Origin: Hermodarchaeum sp048939595
GTDB lineage: Archaea > Asgardarchaeota > Hermodarchaeia > Hermodarchaeales > Hermodarchaeaceae
Assembly: GCA_048939595.1 (NCBI GenBank)
Contig: JBHLPI010000015.1
Coordinates: forward strand, 1-35,164
DNA: 35,164 nucleotides
Reading direction: 5' to 3'
Shown: positions 6,655-14,283 of the stretch, in pieces
Layout: every line of letters starts with the position of its first letter
Numbering within the stretch: position 1 is the first letter of the stretch
The notes under the pieces: model-generated
Seen by the model: only the letters and a program-made list of their open reading frames with translations
What the model was told of the DNA's origin: nothing
Database searches by the model: none
Translations under genes and position numbers: made by a program

Positions 6655-8562
6655 TTAACGCCATTGGATTGTTTTCGAATCTTTGCACCATTTAAGCGCT
6701 CGAGGTACATCCTTCTTTTCTCGCAGTTCTGAATTTGCTACGATTGGCACTCGAAAGCCAAAGGTGTTAATTCTTTCTAATTTTGGGCATTCAAAGAGAG
6801 GTGAGATATCGAGTTCGCGAAGTGGATTATATCCCAAGTCTAAATCAATTAAATTCTTACAATGCCTTAGAGGAGTTAAATCAAGTTTCATGAGTTTATT
6901 TTGGCTTAGGTCTATTTTTTCTAGTTTAGGACAAGATTTGAACGGTTCTAGGTCAATATGAGTGATTCTATTCCTATTAATCAAAATCCTTTCAAAATTT
7001 GGACACTTTTGAAGAAAATCTAAGTTAATTTCCGTTAGGTGATTAGTTGATAATACTAATAACTTGAGTTGTGATTGGGCAACAAAAATTGGGAATTCGA
7101 TCTGTTCTATCCGACCAGATATGCTGAGCACTTCCAGATTGTAGCAATTTTCTAAATAGGATAAATCTACTTGGTGAAGTTCTTTACCGCGAATGTGTAA
7201 GGTTCGAAGGTTTGTAGCCTTTTTTAGTACATTGAATTCGATATGTTTGAGATAGTACCCAAGGTTAATTTCTGATAATCTTTGACAATGTTCTATAGGT
7301 GAAAGGTCTATCTGGTTCATGTATCCAGTTATTCGTAGAACCTCTAACTTGGCGAGTTCTTTCAATGGGGTTAGATCAATTCTAGAGAGCCCATCAATTC
7401 TTAGAACGCGTAGGTTAAAACAATGTTGCAGTGGAGTGAGATCGACAAACCTTATTTCATTGCCCGCTAAATCCAAGATTTCAAGGTTTTTGCAATTTCT
7501 TAAGGGTGTTAAATCAATTTCCACGATGAACTTCTTAGTGAGTAATAGCTCTTTCAAACCTATGTGGACTTCGTATATTTCATCGATTTTTTGAGGGTCA
7601 TGCATCGACGCTCTTCGGGTGTAGTGAATTTCATTTGGAAAGGTCTTTTTTCTTTTTTCCTTTGCTAACATTTTTTCGTGAGTTCTTTTTTCCTGCAATG
7701 TTTGTAAGTCTTCTATGGAAATATCCGATTCTGCCCAAAGAACCTTGTTCCAGATTTTCTTTATTCCAAGTGGAATCGATTTCTTTTTCTTAAGAACCGG
7801 ATCGGCAAAAACCATTACATCCTCATCGATTTTCAGTTTTTGCAGTTCTGTACACCTGAATAAGGAGCTGACATCAACCGAGTGAAGGCTCTCGTCAGTC
7901 GCAGAAAGATCGACTTCAACTAGATTCTTGCAGTTTTCCAAGGGATTAAGGTCAATATTTGACAGCAGGTTGCCATTAAGTTTGAGAACCCGAAGCCGTT
8001 TACAAAATCGCAAAGGACTCAAATCAATACTGTAAAGAGCATTCTTCGAAAGAATCAACGTGTGTAACTGCGAGCACTTTCTAAGAGAAGAAAGGTCAAT
8101 TTCCTCCAATGCAAGCATCGCTGCACTTCCACGAGTTTCCCAGTACTCTGTACGCGGGGTCAAATCAATCACTTTAACACGTTCACTGACATAAAATGGA
8201 CTGGACTCTGGAACCGTATACATCCCAGCATCAGTGTTCCAATCCTCTGCAAAGACAACAGGAATTGATACGAACCCCTCTTCTCTAGAATAGCCCTTCT
8301 CAGCGAGTCGTTCAGGCCATACGTCATCGAGAAACTCGTAAATCCGCTCATGGAACATATCGTCCTCACTAGCAGACCCTCGCCTAAATTTCGTACGTTC
8401 TGGGGGCTTTAGAGCCGCGAAGAGAGGTTCAAAAAAATCTTCAGGGCGCCCTTCAATTTGTGGAATGAGTTCTTTCAGAAATGTTTCATCGCTATCAGTG
8501 ATCAGCTCAAACAGATACTTTAGAATCTCCTCCTTACTTTTTTTCTCAATGCCAGAATCCAT
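6655..8562 (-). CDS. Leucine-rich-repeat protein, 15 repeats in two blocks
   Basis: Encodes 635 residues from ATG 8562, chosen for the GGAG 9 bases upstream; an ATG at 8577 would add five residues. The N-terminal 150 residues are acidic and helical, with no signal peptide, so the protein is probably cytosolic. Leucine-rich repeats of about 22 residues with consensus hIDLoPLxxCxxLxxLxLxxN follow: four at roughly residues 153-245 and eleven at 346-600. A charged, lysine-rich linker of about 100 residues (EKRTHEKMLAKEKRKK) separates the blocks. The conserved cysteine in most repeats resembles the 'CC-type' repeat position. Such proteins bind other proteins. I associate this repeat style with Asgard archaea, but that is from memory. 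Partner unknown. Confidence 0.85.
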   Translation of the reverse strand: MDSGIEKKSKEEILKYLFELITDSDETFLKELIPQIEGRPEDFFEPLFAALKPPERTKFRRGSASEDDMFHERIYEFLDDVWPERLAEKGYSREEGFVSIPVVFAEDWNTDAGMYTVPESSPFYVSERVKVIDLTPRTEYWETRGSAAMLALEEIDLSSLRKCSQLHTLILSKNALYSIDLSPLRFCKRLRVLKLNGNLLSNIDLNPLENCKNLVEVDLSATDESLHSVDVSSLFRCTELQKLKIDEDVMVFADPVLKKKKSIPLGIKKIWNKVLWAESDISIEDLQTLQEKRTHEKMLAKEKRKKTFPNEIHYTRRASMHDPQKIDEIYEVHIGLKELLLTKKFIVEIDLTPLRNCKNLEILDLAGNEIRFVDLTPLQHCFNLRVLRIDGLSRIDLTPLKELAKLEVLRITGYMNQIDLSPIEHCQRLSEINLGYYLKHIEFNVLKKATNLRTLHIRGKELHQVDLSYLENCYNLEVLSISGRIEQIEFPIFVAQSQLKLLVLSTNHLTEINLDFLQKCPNFERILINRNRITHIDLEPFKSCPKLEKIDLSQNKLMKLDLTPLRHCKNLIDLDLGYNPLRELDISPLFECPKLERINTFGFRVPIVANSELREKKDVPRALKWCKDSKTIQWR

Positions 8563-8641
8563 TAACAATAACTCCATCCATCACATTACTCTAGGAATAC
8601 ACTTAGATTAACTCCTCTTTTTGGAACGCCCAGGCCCAAAA

Positions 8642-8986
8642 TCATCTGTACCGACGTCGGAAAAGCAGATAGCCAGTGCAACATACCAAAACTACACCTA
8701 CTATGAGAATCAGGGGGAACGCGGCCATTATGAGTTCTACCCAACTGTTCGGAGAAGGAACACCAGGGGGAGCCCTTAATGGGTGTAAATCCACGCTACC
8801 CGCAGTGCCAGGAATTGGATAGGGTATATCACCAATACCATCAAGATTCCAGTTGCTCAAGAACCATTCTGATTTGTATCCCTTACTTGGACTTACTGCC
8901 TCGTGATGAATAGTATTTTGGATTGTTTGGGTTCCGTTGGTCAGCTCGATTATCCTGTGCTGCTTGATGGGCAGGATTATTGGGAT
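8642..8986 (-). pseudogene. C-terminal fragment of a NosD-like beta-helix surface protein
   Basis: The frame is open from 8986 to the TGA at 8642 without an ATG or GTG; the first usable start is a TTG at 8860 (72 residues). The stretch WNLDGIGDIPYPIPGTAG, followed by SVDLHPL, is the standard ending of NosD/parallel-beta-helix surface proteins (compare the usual D-G-I-G-D-T-P-Y-x-I ... D-x-Y-P-L). A proline-rich spacer, one membrane segment (LIMAAFPLILIVGVVLVCCTGYLLF) and a basic tail RRRYR come next. The beta-helix itself is missing, so this appears to be the 3' remnant of a larger exported, membrane-anchored protein. Its upstream part overlaps the small NPNNP gene in another frame. A short functional protein from the TTG is less likely. 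Confidence 0.5.
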
Positions 8987-9035
8987 TCAGTGAATCAGAG
9001 CGGTCATCATTGGGTGTTCTGTCTGATTCTGACAT
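8883..9035 (-). CDS. Small hydrophilic NPNNP-motif protein (50 residues)
   Basis: ATG at 9035, TAA at 8885-8883. The 50-residue product is rich in Asn, Asp, Arg, Ser and Pro, and carries the motif twice: LNPNNPAHQ and RNPNNPKYYSSRG, with AQDNRADQ between them. I recall similar tiny proteins with R-A-D-Q/N-x-N-P-N-N-x-x-Y-x-S-R-G in archaea and some eukaryotes; their function is unknown to me. There is no Shine-Dalgarno site, but ATATAAAG lies about 28 bases before the ATG, exactly where a TATA box would give a leaderless message. It overlaps the NosD-like fragment in a different frame. The motif-like composition makes this frame more credible than chance. It is likely disordered and cytosolic. 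Confidence 0.55.
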   Translation of the reverse strand: MSESDRTPNDDRSDSLNPNNPAHQAAQDNRADQRNPNNPKYYSSRGSKSK

Positions 9036-9061
9036 AATTTTGTTTTAGAAATTCGCCTTTA

Positions 9062-9070
9062 TATTATTAG
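9062..9070 (-). promoter_or_regulatory. TATA box for the small NPNNP gene
   Basis: Minus-strand sequence AATATAAAGG begins about 30 bases before the ATG at 9035. That spacing predicts transcription starting at or next to the start codon, that is, a leaderless transcript. Confidence 0.45.
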
Positions 9071-9331
9071 GCACTCCGCAAGGGTCGCCAGAAACAAGCG
9101 TCTTTCAATTATGAACTCCTTTTCAATTCTGAATCAAAGGGATTTTTATACACCCTTTTAATAACACAATGAGAGGTTGTTTGAACAACAGGCTAAGAAA
9201 TTAGCTGGAAGAAAAGAAGCCCTTGAAGCAGAAATGTGATTTTTCTTTTTATGTGAAGCTTTATTTTGTGCAGAACAATTTTGTAGAATGTATGATAGAA
9301 TAGAAGTTGTCATGCTTCACCTTTACAAATG

Positions 9332-9373
9332 TCTATTTTCACACTATGTGAGTAAAGATACATTATGTGACCC
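9332..9373 (+). repeat. Dispersed repeat copy B (core ACATTATGTGACCCC)
   Basis: TCTATTTTCAC is followed directly by ATGTGAGTAAAGATACAT and TATGTGACCCCC. It matches copy A at 4030 except for a gap of about 9 bases after TTTTCAC and two substitutions in the core. It lies about 70 bases upstream of the beta-helix gene start. Confidence 0.6.
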
Positions 9374-9444
9374 CCTAATGTGAGTCCGCCTTTTAAATCA
9401 GGAATACCCTGCTTTCATTAGTAAAATGCTTGGAGGCGTACAAA

Positions 9445-10638
9445 ATGAGCGATAAACTCGAGTTTAAAAATGAACAAGAAGTCAAGTTAGGGCACATCAA
9501 AGGTGATGTGGAACTCAAACATTGCTATCGCATCCTCCCTGAAAAAGGGGACACAATCAATGTGGACGGTCGCGTTACCATCCGCGGTGATGTTGTAGTT
9601 GAAGGGAATTTGAAAGCAGAATATCTTGAAATTGATGGCGATAATACCACAGAAATCCATGGTGACCTCAACATCGCACGGGCCATCAGTATTCGCCGTG
9701 GACAACTTGCCATCACAGGATCGGCTACAGCTAATCGAATTGATATTAGCGCAGCTCTCAATGTTGGAAAGAATCTAACAGCAACCAAAGTCTCCATTGG
9801 TGGGGCCCTCAAAGTTAGTGGGGATGCAAAGGTTGAGGAAATTCGGGTTGGTGGCGCTGTCAAAATAGAAGGAAACATTGACTCTACGAAATTATCAGTT
9901 GGGGGAGCAGTAAAATGTAACACAGGAATCATCGGGAAGGTCGATGTTGGAGGATCCTTCAAAGCTGATGGTGCCGTTGAAATAGGTGACATAGATGTGG
10001 GTGGTGCAGTGGTTGTTGGACCTAAATCAAAAATTCTTAGAGTTGATGTGGGCGGAAGTTTCCGAAGTGAGGGGGATTTAACTTTTGAAGAAGTAGATGC
10101 TGGTGGTGCGGCACGATTTGCTGGAGAAGCAAAAGGCAAATCCATCGATTGTGGAGGTGCCATCAAAGCTGAAAAATCATTATTTCTTAGCGAAAAACTC
10201 GATGTTGGTGGAAGTGCTGAAGTCGGAACCGATCTGATTGTCGGTGAACGAATTGACATAGGTGGGTCTTTACGGGCTGGTCAAAAGATTCAATGTCCAC
10301 GAATTGATGTTGGCGGGTCTATTCGTGCGGTTCATATTATTGCTGAACAGGAATTTCGTATTGGGCGACGGGGAGAAGTCTCAGGTTTTGTTGAAAGCTC
10401 AGATATCATAGTTGGCGAAAAAGCTCGAGGGGTGTCGTTTTATGGTGATTCCATCCGTGTGGAAGAACGGGCTCGGGTGAAAAACCTCTATGGGCACGAT
10501 ATCTACATTGAACGCGATGTTATGGTGGAAGGTGAAGTCCTCTACACAAAGCGTTTAGAAGCCGAAGCAGGCGTACACTTTGGAAAAGAACCTCAACAGC
10601 TTAAGACACTTCCTACTCCTGAAGAGTTAATCAAGTAA
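9445..10638 (+). CDS. Bactofilin-like polymer-forming beta-helix protein
   Basis: Encodes 397 residues from ATG 9445, with GGAGG 8 bases upstream; the TTG at 9430 is in frame but lacks such a site. There is no signal peptide or membrane segment. Most of the chain is short beta strands with turns, and the middle has eleven copies of an x-D/S-V-GG-A/S turn (SIGGA, RVGGA, SVGGA, DVGGS, DVGGA and so on) about 17-20 residues apart. This is the pattern of a right-handed beta-helix of the bactofilin/polymer-forming cytoskeletal family, at about three times the usual bactofilin length. Bactofilins self-assemble into filaments or sheets that scaffold envelope or cell-shape processes, and relatives are known in haloarchaea. 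A cytosolic scaffold is therefore inferred. A hairpin follows the stop. Confidence 0.7.
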   Translation: MSDKLEFKNEQEVKLGHIKGDVELKHCYRILPEKGDTINVDGRVTIRGDVVVEGNLKAEYLEIDGDNTTEIHGDLNIARAISIRRGQLAITGSATANRIDISAALNVGKNLTATKVSIGGALKVSGDAKVEEIRVGGAVKIEGNIDSTKLSVGGAVKCNTGIIGKVDVGGSFKADGAVEIGDIDVGGAVVVGPKSKILRVDVGGSFRSEGDLTFEEVDAGGAARFAGEAKGKSIDCGGAIKAEKSLFLSEKLDVGGSAEVGTDLIVGERIDIGGSLRAGQKIQCPRIDVGGSIRAVHIIAEQEFRIGRRGEVSGFVESSDIIVGEKARGVSFYGDSIRVEERARVKNLYGHDIYIERDVMVEGEVLYTKRLEAEAGVHFGKEPQQLKTLPTPEELIK

Positions 10639-10658
10639 TATAGGCCCACAGCTTCGGG

Positions 10659-10686
10659 GTTCGGGGCTCATTATTGCGCCTCGAAC
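10659..10686 (+). terminator. Hairpin after the beta-helix gene
   Basis: GTTCGGGGC pairs with GCCTCGAAC (10659-10667 and 10678-10686; one G-T pair) around a 10-base AT-rich loop. It lies 20 bases after the stop codon, and a pyrimidine-rich run ending CTCTTTTT follows by 10705. This suits transcript termination or 3'-end protection. Confidence 0.45.
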
Positions 10687-10796
10687 TCCACCACTTCACT
10701 CTTTTTGAACCACAGTTTTTTCTGAGTAGAATATATGGGTAGGTGAGCCAATCCTATCATTGTATTGTTTTTGGCACATCACGGAGTTTCACCATA

Positions 10797-11840
10797 ATGA
10801 CTGGGAAAGCCCCTTCCAAATCTGGTAAAATCCTAGTAAGTAGTGAGTTGAAAATTACTCCTATTGCAGGCGAAAGTGTAGGTGTTCGAAGCCTTGCTAC
10901 CCTTGTCCAAACCTCGGATGCTTCAATTCTAATCGACCCTGGGGTAGCCCTTGGGTTTCGTGACCAATTACACCCTCATCCCAAGGAATACCTGTTGCTG
11001 GAGACAGTTCGGAATCGAATACTTTCTACTGCTCAATCAGTTGATCACATTGTGATATCGCATTTTCACCATGATCACTTTATGCCCTTTTATCGAAATT
11101 ATGCCTATTTTTGGTCCAACTCCGAAGATGCGGAAGCACTCTACAAGGGAAAACAAGTCTGGTGTAAGGATATCCGGAACCGGATCAACTACTCTCAACA
11201 GAGTCGTGGATATAATTTCATCCGAAAAGCCCGACGGGTCGCTAACGAAGTAGTGTACGCTGATGGGAAAGCAACAAAAATCGGAAGCACATTTATTCGG
11301 TTTTCTCCTGCAGTACCTCACGGTGAAAGGGGAACAAAACTCGGATGGGTGATTATGACCATGGTTCAGTGTGGGGGGTTTACAATGGTCCATGCGTCAG
11401 ATGTGCAAGGCCCTATGGAACAAGAAACTGCAAACTGGATAAGCGAGCAACATCCTGATGTTCTTCTTCTCGCTGGTCCTCCTACCTACCTTGTACCAGA
11501 TCGTGTGGCTCCTGAGATTCTAAAACAAGCTGCAGCTGTTCTCCGATTCTTAACAAACCAAATCCCGATGACAATAATTGACCACCACTTGCTACGTGAT
11601 AAGGAATGGTATAAATGGCTGGGTCCAATTCAACAGCATGCGAGTGAACAAGGGAATCAGCTTCTGACGATCGCTGAAGTCCTTGGTCGTCCCTATCTTC
11701 AACTTGAAGCTGACCGAAGAACCCTATACCAAGATTATCCTCCCAGATCCGTATATGAGACTTGGGTGAAACAGATTACTCAATCCCGAAGTCGTATTCG
11801 GCCCCCGCTCAAAAAAAGTGAGGCTAAAAAATCGTCTTAG
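10797..11840 (+). CDS. Metallo-beta-lactamase-fold hydrolase, UPF0282 family
   Basis: Encodes 347 residues from ATG 10797, which has GGAG about 10 bases upstream. In-frame alternatives are a GTG at 10743 and a TTG at 10849; the family's usual beginning (K-I-T-P-I-A-G-E-S-V-G-V-R-S-L-A) starts at the TTG, so the N-terminal extension is uncertain. The family pattern LIDPGVALG and the metal motif SHFHHDH (about residues 105-111 from the GTG) are clear, as are VHASDVQGP and IIDHHLLRD near the C-terminus, which complete a dinuclear metal site. UPF0282 is an archaeal family of metal-dependent hydrolases of unknown substrate. The basic C-terminal tail (RPPLKKSEAKK) is unusual. Its 3' end overlaps that of the BshB gene by 17 bases, tail to tail. 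Confidence 0.8.
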   Translation: MTGKAPSKSGKILVSSELKITPIAGESVGVRSLATLVQTSDASILIDPGVALGFRDQLHPHPKEYLLLETVRNRILSTAQSVDHIVISHFHHDHFMPFYRNYAYFWSNSEDAEALYKGKQVWCKDIRNRINYSQQSRGYNFIRKARRVANEVVYADGKATKIGSTFIRFSPAVPHGERGTKLGWVIMTMVQCGGFTMVHASDVQGPMEQETANWISEQHPDVLLLAGPPTYLVPDRVAPEILKQAAAVLRFLTNQIPMTIIDHHLLRDKEWYKWLGPIQQHASEQGNQLLTIAEVLGRPYLQLEADRRTLYQDYPPRSVYETWVKQITQSRSRIRPPLKKSEAKKSS

Positions 11841-12498
11841 TAATGGGAGTAGGATGATAGAAGGGACCATGTACAGGTATGAGGTCTTCACGAAAGGCTT
11901 CAGCATACTCACATCCCGCCTGTATCCCTCGTAGTCTGGCTTTTTGCAAGTTAAACATTAAATAGTATTCATCTGTCTTTTTCAGTTGGCTCCGATACTC
12001 AGAGATTGCCTTGGTTTTCAATTCAATAACTTCTGAAACATCAAGCAACAGTGTTGGGTGAGAATGAAGTGTATTGATTTCCATGTTAAACAGTCGTTTC
12101 GGACGCCAGGCTTTTTTCTTAAACTTAGTAGCGTGGCCTGCCCACTCTGTAGCTTGCTGGACGGCTTGATGAACAGCTTGGTGATCGGGATGGTAATCAT
12201 CTGCGGAGTGGGAAATAATCACTTCAGGTTGAGTGTCTTGAATAATCGGAATGAGGGCTTTAGTCGCTTCAGGAACTGTAAGCTGGAGATCCTTGCCCTT
12301 CAGAGCAATTACCTTAGCTCCTAGAATCTCACAGGCTGCGTTTAATTCCTGATGACGTAAAGGTGTTCCTGAAAGACAGCAGACAGTCACCTCGGAATCA
12401 CGGTTGGCTTCCAGCGCAATGGTGCCTCCACACCCAAACGTTTCATCATCTGGGTGTGCTGCAACAACTAGCAGCCGTTTGGATGATGCTCTTGACAT
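11824..12498 (-). CDS. bshB: BshB-type N-acetylglucosaminyl-malate deacetylase (LmbE family)
   Basis: Encodes 224 residues, the usual BshB length. The LmbE/PIG-L zinc site is intact: AAHPDDE at 13-19 (His15, Asp17 and Asp18 active-site residues) and DDYHPDH at 100-106 (His103, His106). The C-terminal RGIQAGCEYAEAFR is the stretch that separates BshB from more distant LmbE deacetylases. By family knowledge it removes acetate from GlcNAc-malate to give GlcN-malate, the second step of bacillithiol synthesis. It may also deacetylate related glycosides. It is divergent from the BshA gene across a 113-base space. GAGGTGT lies 12 bases before the ATG. The 3' end overlaps UPF0282. The assignment is well supported because BshA and BshC lie beside it. 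Confidence 0.85.
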   Translation of the reverse strand: MSRASSKRLLVVAAHPDDETFGCGGTIALEANRDSEVTVCCLSGTPLRHQELNAACEILGAKVIALKGKDLQLTVPEATKALIPIIQDTQPEVIISHSADDYHPDHQAVHQAVQQATEWAGHATKFKKKAWRPKRLFNMEINTLHSHPTLLLDVSEVIELKTKAISEYRSQLKKTDEYYLMFNLQKARLRGIQAGCEYAEAFREDLIPVHGPFYHPTPITKTIF

Positions 12499-12611
12499 GT
12501 CTAGAAGTACACCTCTAACAAACCAAAAGGTTTCCTACACATCTTCTAGGGGATTTCTTCTGGCATCACAACACATATGGGCATGAAAGATAGCAAGCCA
12601 AAGGACAAACA

Positions 12612-13712
12612 ATGCGAATTGGAATTACAGTGTACCCCGGTGTTGGGGGTTCAGGACTCTTAGGTACTCGATTGGGTGTTGAACTTGCCAAACGTGGTCA
12701 TGAGGTACGGTTTATTACCTACGAGGTACCATTTGAGCTCCAGGAAGGTCGTTATGAGAATGTGAAAGTGGACCTCGTGGATGTGCTTGAATATCCCCTA
12801 TTCCGCTACCCTCCTTACACTGTTGCGCTTGCTTCTCGAATGGCTCAGGTGGTTCGAAAACACCATTTAGACCTGTTACATGTCCACTATGCCATTCCAC
12901 ACGCTGTATCTGCTTTTATTGCTCAGCAAATGACAGGGGTTCCCTATATTGTCACCTTACATGGCAGTGATGTTCATACTCTAGGTGCTGATCCCGCATA
13001 TCAGCCCTCAACCCGGTTTGCGGTTGAGTCAGCAAATGCTGTTACCTGTGTGACCAATCATATTTGTCAAACTGCTGAACAGACTTTGGGCATTCGGTGC
13101 GCCATAGAACCGATTACCAACTTCACGGATCCTGCATTATTCAAACCTAATGCTTGTGAATTTAGTCTGGGAGAGGAGAAACGTCAACTTGTTCATGTGT
13201 CTAATTTTCGCCCCGTTAAACGGATCAATGATTTAGTCACTGCATTTGCTCAGATTGCTGATGATGTTCCGGACGTTGAGCTTCTGCTCATTGGTGATGG
13301 TCCGACTCGACCCGAGGTTGATCGACTCATTCGGAAATTCGAACTGAACAATCGTGTTAGATGTCCCGGGTTCAAACGTGATGTATATCAGTACCTCCGC
13401 TGCGCCTGTGCCTTCGGGTTGAGCTCTGAACTAGAAGGTGCCCCTCTTTCTCTTTTGGAAGCCATGAGCTGTGGGCTTCCTGTTGTTGCCACTTCAGTAG
13501 GTGGCATTCCCGAGATTATCGAGGATGGGAAAAATGGATTACTGGTATCCTTTGGGGATATTGATGCGCTGGGTGAAAAGTTATATGCAGTTCTCACTGA
13601 TTCGAATCTAGCCACAAGTCTTGGCAGAGCTGCCCGGCAGACTATACTCCAAAACCACACCGCTGAGAAAGTCCTGCCTCGATATGAAGCGATTTATGAC
13701 TCGATATTATAG
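12612..13712 (+). CDS. bshA: BshA-type N-acetyl-alpha-D-glucosaminyl L-malate synthase (GT4)
   Basis: Encodes 366 residues, close to the usual 370-380. It begins with the BshA-type nucleotide-binding loop (ITVYPGVGGSG, 5-15) and continues with RGHEVRFITYEVPFEL (28-43), HVHYAIPHAVSA (90-101) and TLHGSDVHTLGADPAYQP (115-132). This HGSD..LG.DP.Y signature marks BshA within GT4 glycosyltransferases. The C-terminal Rossmann domain shows SNFRPVKRI (197-205) and the donor-binding ELEGAPLSLLEAMSCG (273-288, E-x7-E). It would transfer GlcNAc from UDP-GlcNAc to L-malate, the first step of bacillithiol synthesis, in the cytosol. It is divergent from the BshB gene and ends 2 bases before the tail of the nitroreductase gene. 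No clear Shine-Dalgarno site is seen. Confidence 0.88.
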   Translation: MRIGITVYPGVGGSGLLGTRLGVELAKRGHEVRFITYEVPFELQEGRYENVKVDLVDVLEYPLFRYPPYTVALASRMAQVVRKHHLDLLHVHYAIPHAVSAFIAQQMTGVPYIVTLHGSDVHTLGADPAYQPSTRFAVESANAVTCVTNHICQTAEQTLGIRCAIEPITNFTDPALFKPNACEFSLGEEKRQLVHVSNFRPVKRINDLVTAFAQIADDVPDVELLLIGDGPTRPEVDRLIRKFELNNRVRCPGFKRDVYQYLRCACAFGLSSELEGAPLSLLEAMSCGLPVVATSVGGIPEIIEDGKNGLLVSFGDIDALGEKLYAVLTDSNLATSLGRAARQTILQNHTAEKVLPRYEAIYDSIL

Positions 13713-13714
13713 GG

Positions 13715-14236
13715 TTAACTATGTTTCCCGAAATGTTCCCACGACACTATCTCGTTTAAGGGGAGACGGCTACTCTTCCTTTTTTGATCGGGGTATCCAA
13801 TCGAAATCGTACAGATAATGGTGAGCTTTTCAGGCACTCCAAGAACCTCTTTCATGTCCTTTTCAAAGTTTGCTCCTCGAACACCCATCCAACAGGAACC
13901 TAAGCCGATCCAGTAAGCAGTAAGTAGCATGTTTTGCACGGCTTGGTGTGGATCACATAGGTAGTATTTCGGATGAACTGCAGGGTTTCCAAGGACAACG
14001 ATTACGACAGGTGACTGTTTCATGAATCGACCATAAGGGTGCAATTGACTAAGTCTTGTGCGTGTAACAGAATCCTGAATAACGACGAAGTGCCAAGGCT
14101 GCTTGTTCGAAGCCGAAGGGGCCCATTGGGCGGCTTCAAGGATTGTCTCAATCTTTTCCTTCTCAACCTCCTTTGGGAGGTATTTTCGTATACTTCGTCG
14201 ACCTTTGATAATGTCAAGAAATTCCATATTCATCAT
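13715..14236 (-). CDS. Nitroreductase-family FMN oxidoreductase
   Basis: Encodes 173 residues, typical of the short nitroreductase fold. The N-terminus has the FMN-phosphate motif RRSIRKYLP (13-21), then APSASNKQPWHFVVIQ (39-54), with SNKQPW contacting FMN. A C-terminal GLGSCWMGVRG (about 116-126) and the ISIGYPDQKRKSSRLPL ending follow. Members reduce nitro compounds, flavins or quinones, or act in dehalogenation and heme chemistry, so the substrate cannot be called. The gene follows BshC in the same direction with a 47-base gap and may be the last cistron of a transglutaminase-BshC-nitroreductase unit. Its tail meets the tail of BshA. Several nearby ATGs (14236, 14233, 14227) leave the exact start open. 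Confidence 0.8.
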   Translation of the reverse strand: MMNMEFLDIIKGRRSIRKYLPKEVEKEKIETILEAAQWAPSASNKQPWHFVVIQDSVTRTRLSQLHPYGRFMKQSPVVIVVLGNPAVHPKYYLCDPHQAVQNMLLTAYWIGLGSCWMGVRGANFEKDMKEVLGVPEKLTIICTISIGYPDQKRKSSRLPLNEIVSWEHFGKHS

Positions 14237-14283
14237 CTAGGTGGTCTGAAAAGGAGTAAAAATACACTTACCATGTCCTAGTT

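Larger units (their letters stand above)
9036..9444. other. Intergenic stretch with repeat copy B
   Basis: About 410 bases between the small NPNNP gene and the beta-helix gene. It holds repeat copy B (9332-9373, listed separately) and the TATA box near 9062. A 20-codon plus-strand run from TTG 9183, reading LFEQQAKKLAGRKEALEAEM before a TGA, has coding-like composition and may be the tail of a lost gene. Otherwise nothing is recognisable. Confidence 0.4.

Noticed and set aside
9525..10259. Long minus-strand open frame of 244 codons inside the beta-helix gene.
   Set aside because: It is a shadow of the strongly repetitive plus-strand gene, which has a ribosome site and a clear repeat pattern; the shadow product is Ser/Pro-rich with no motif.
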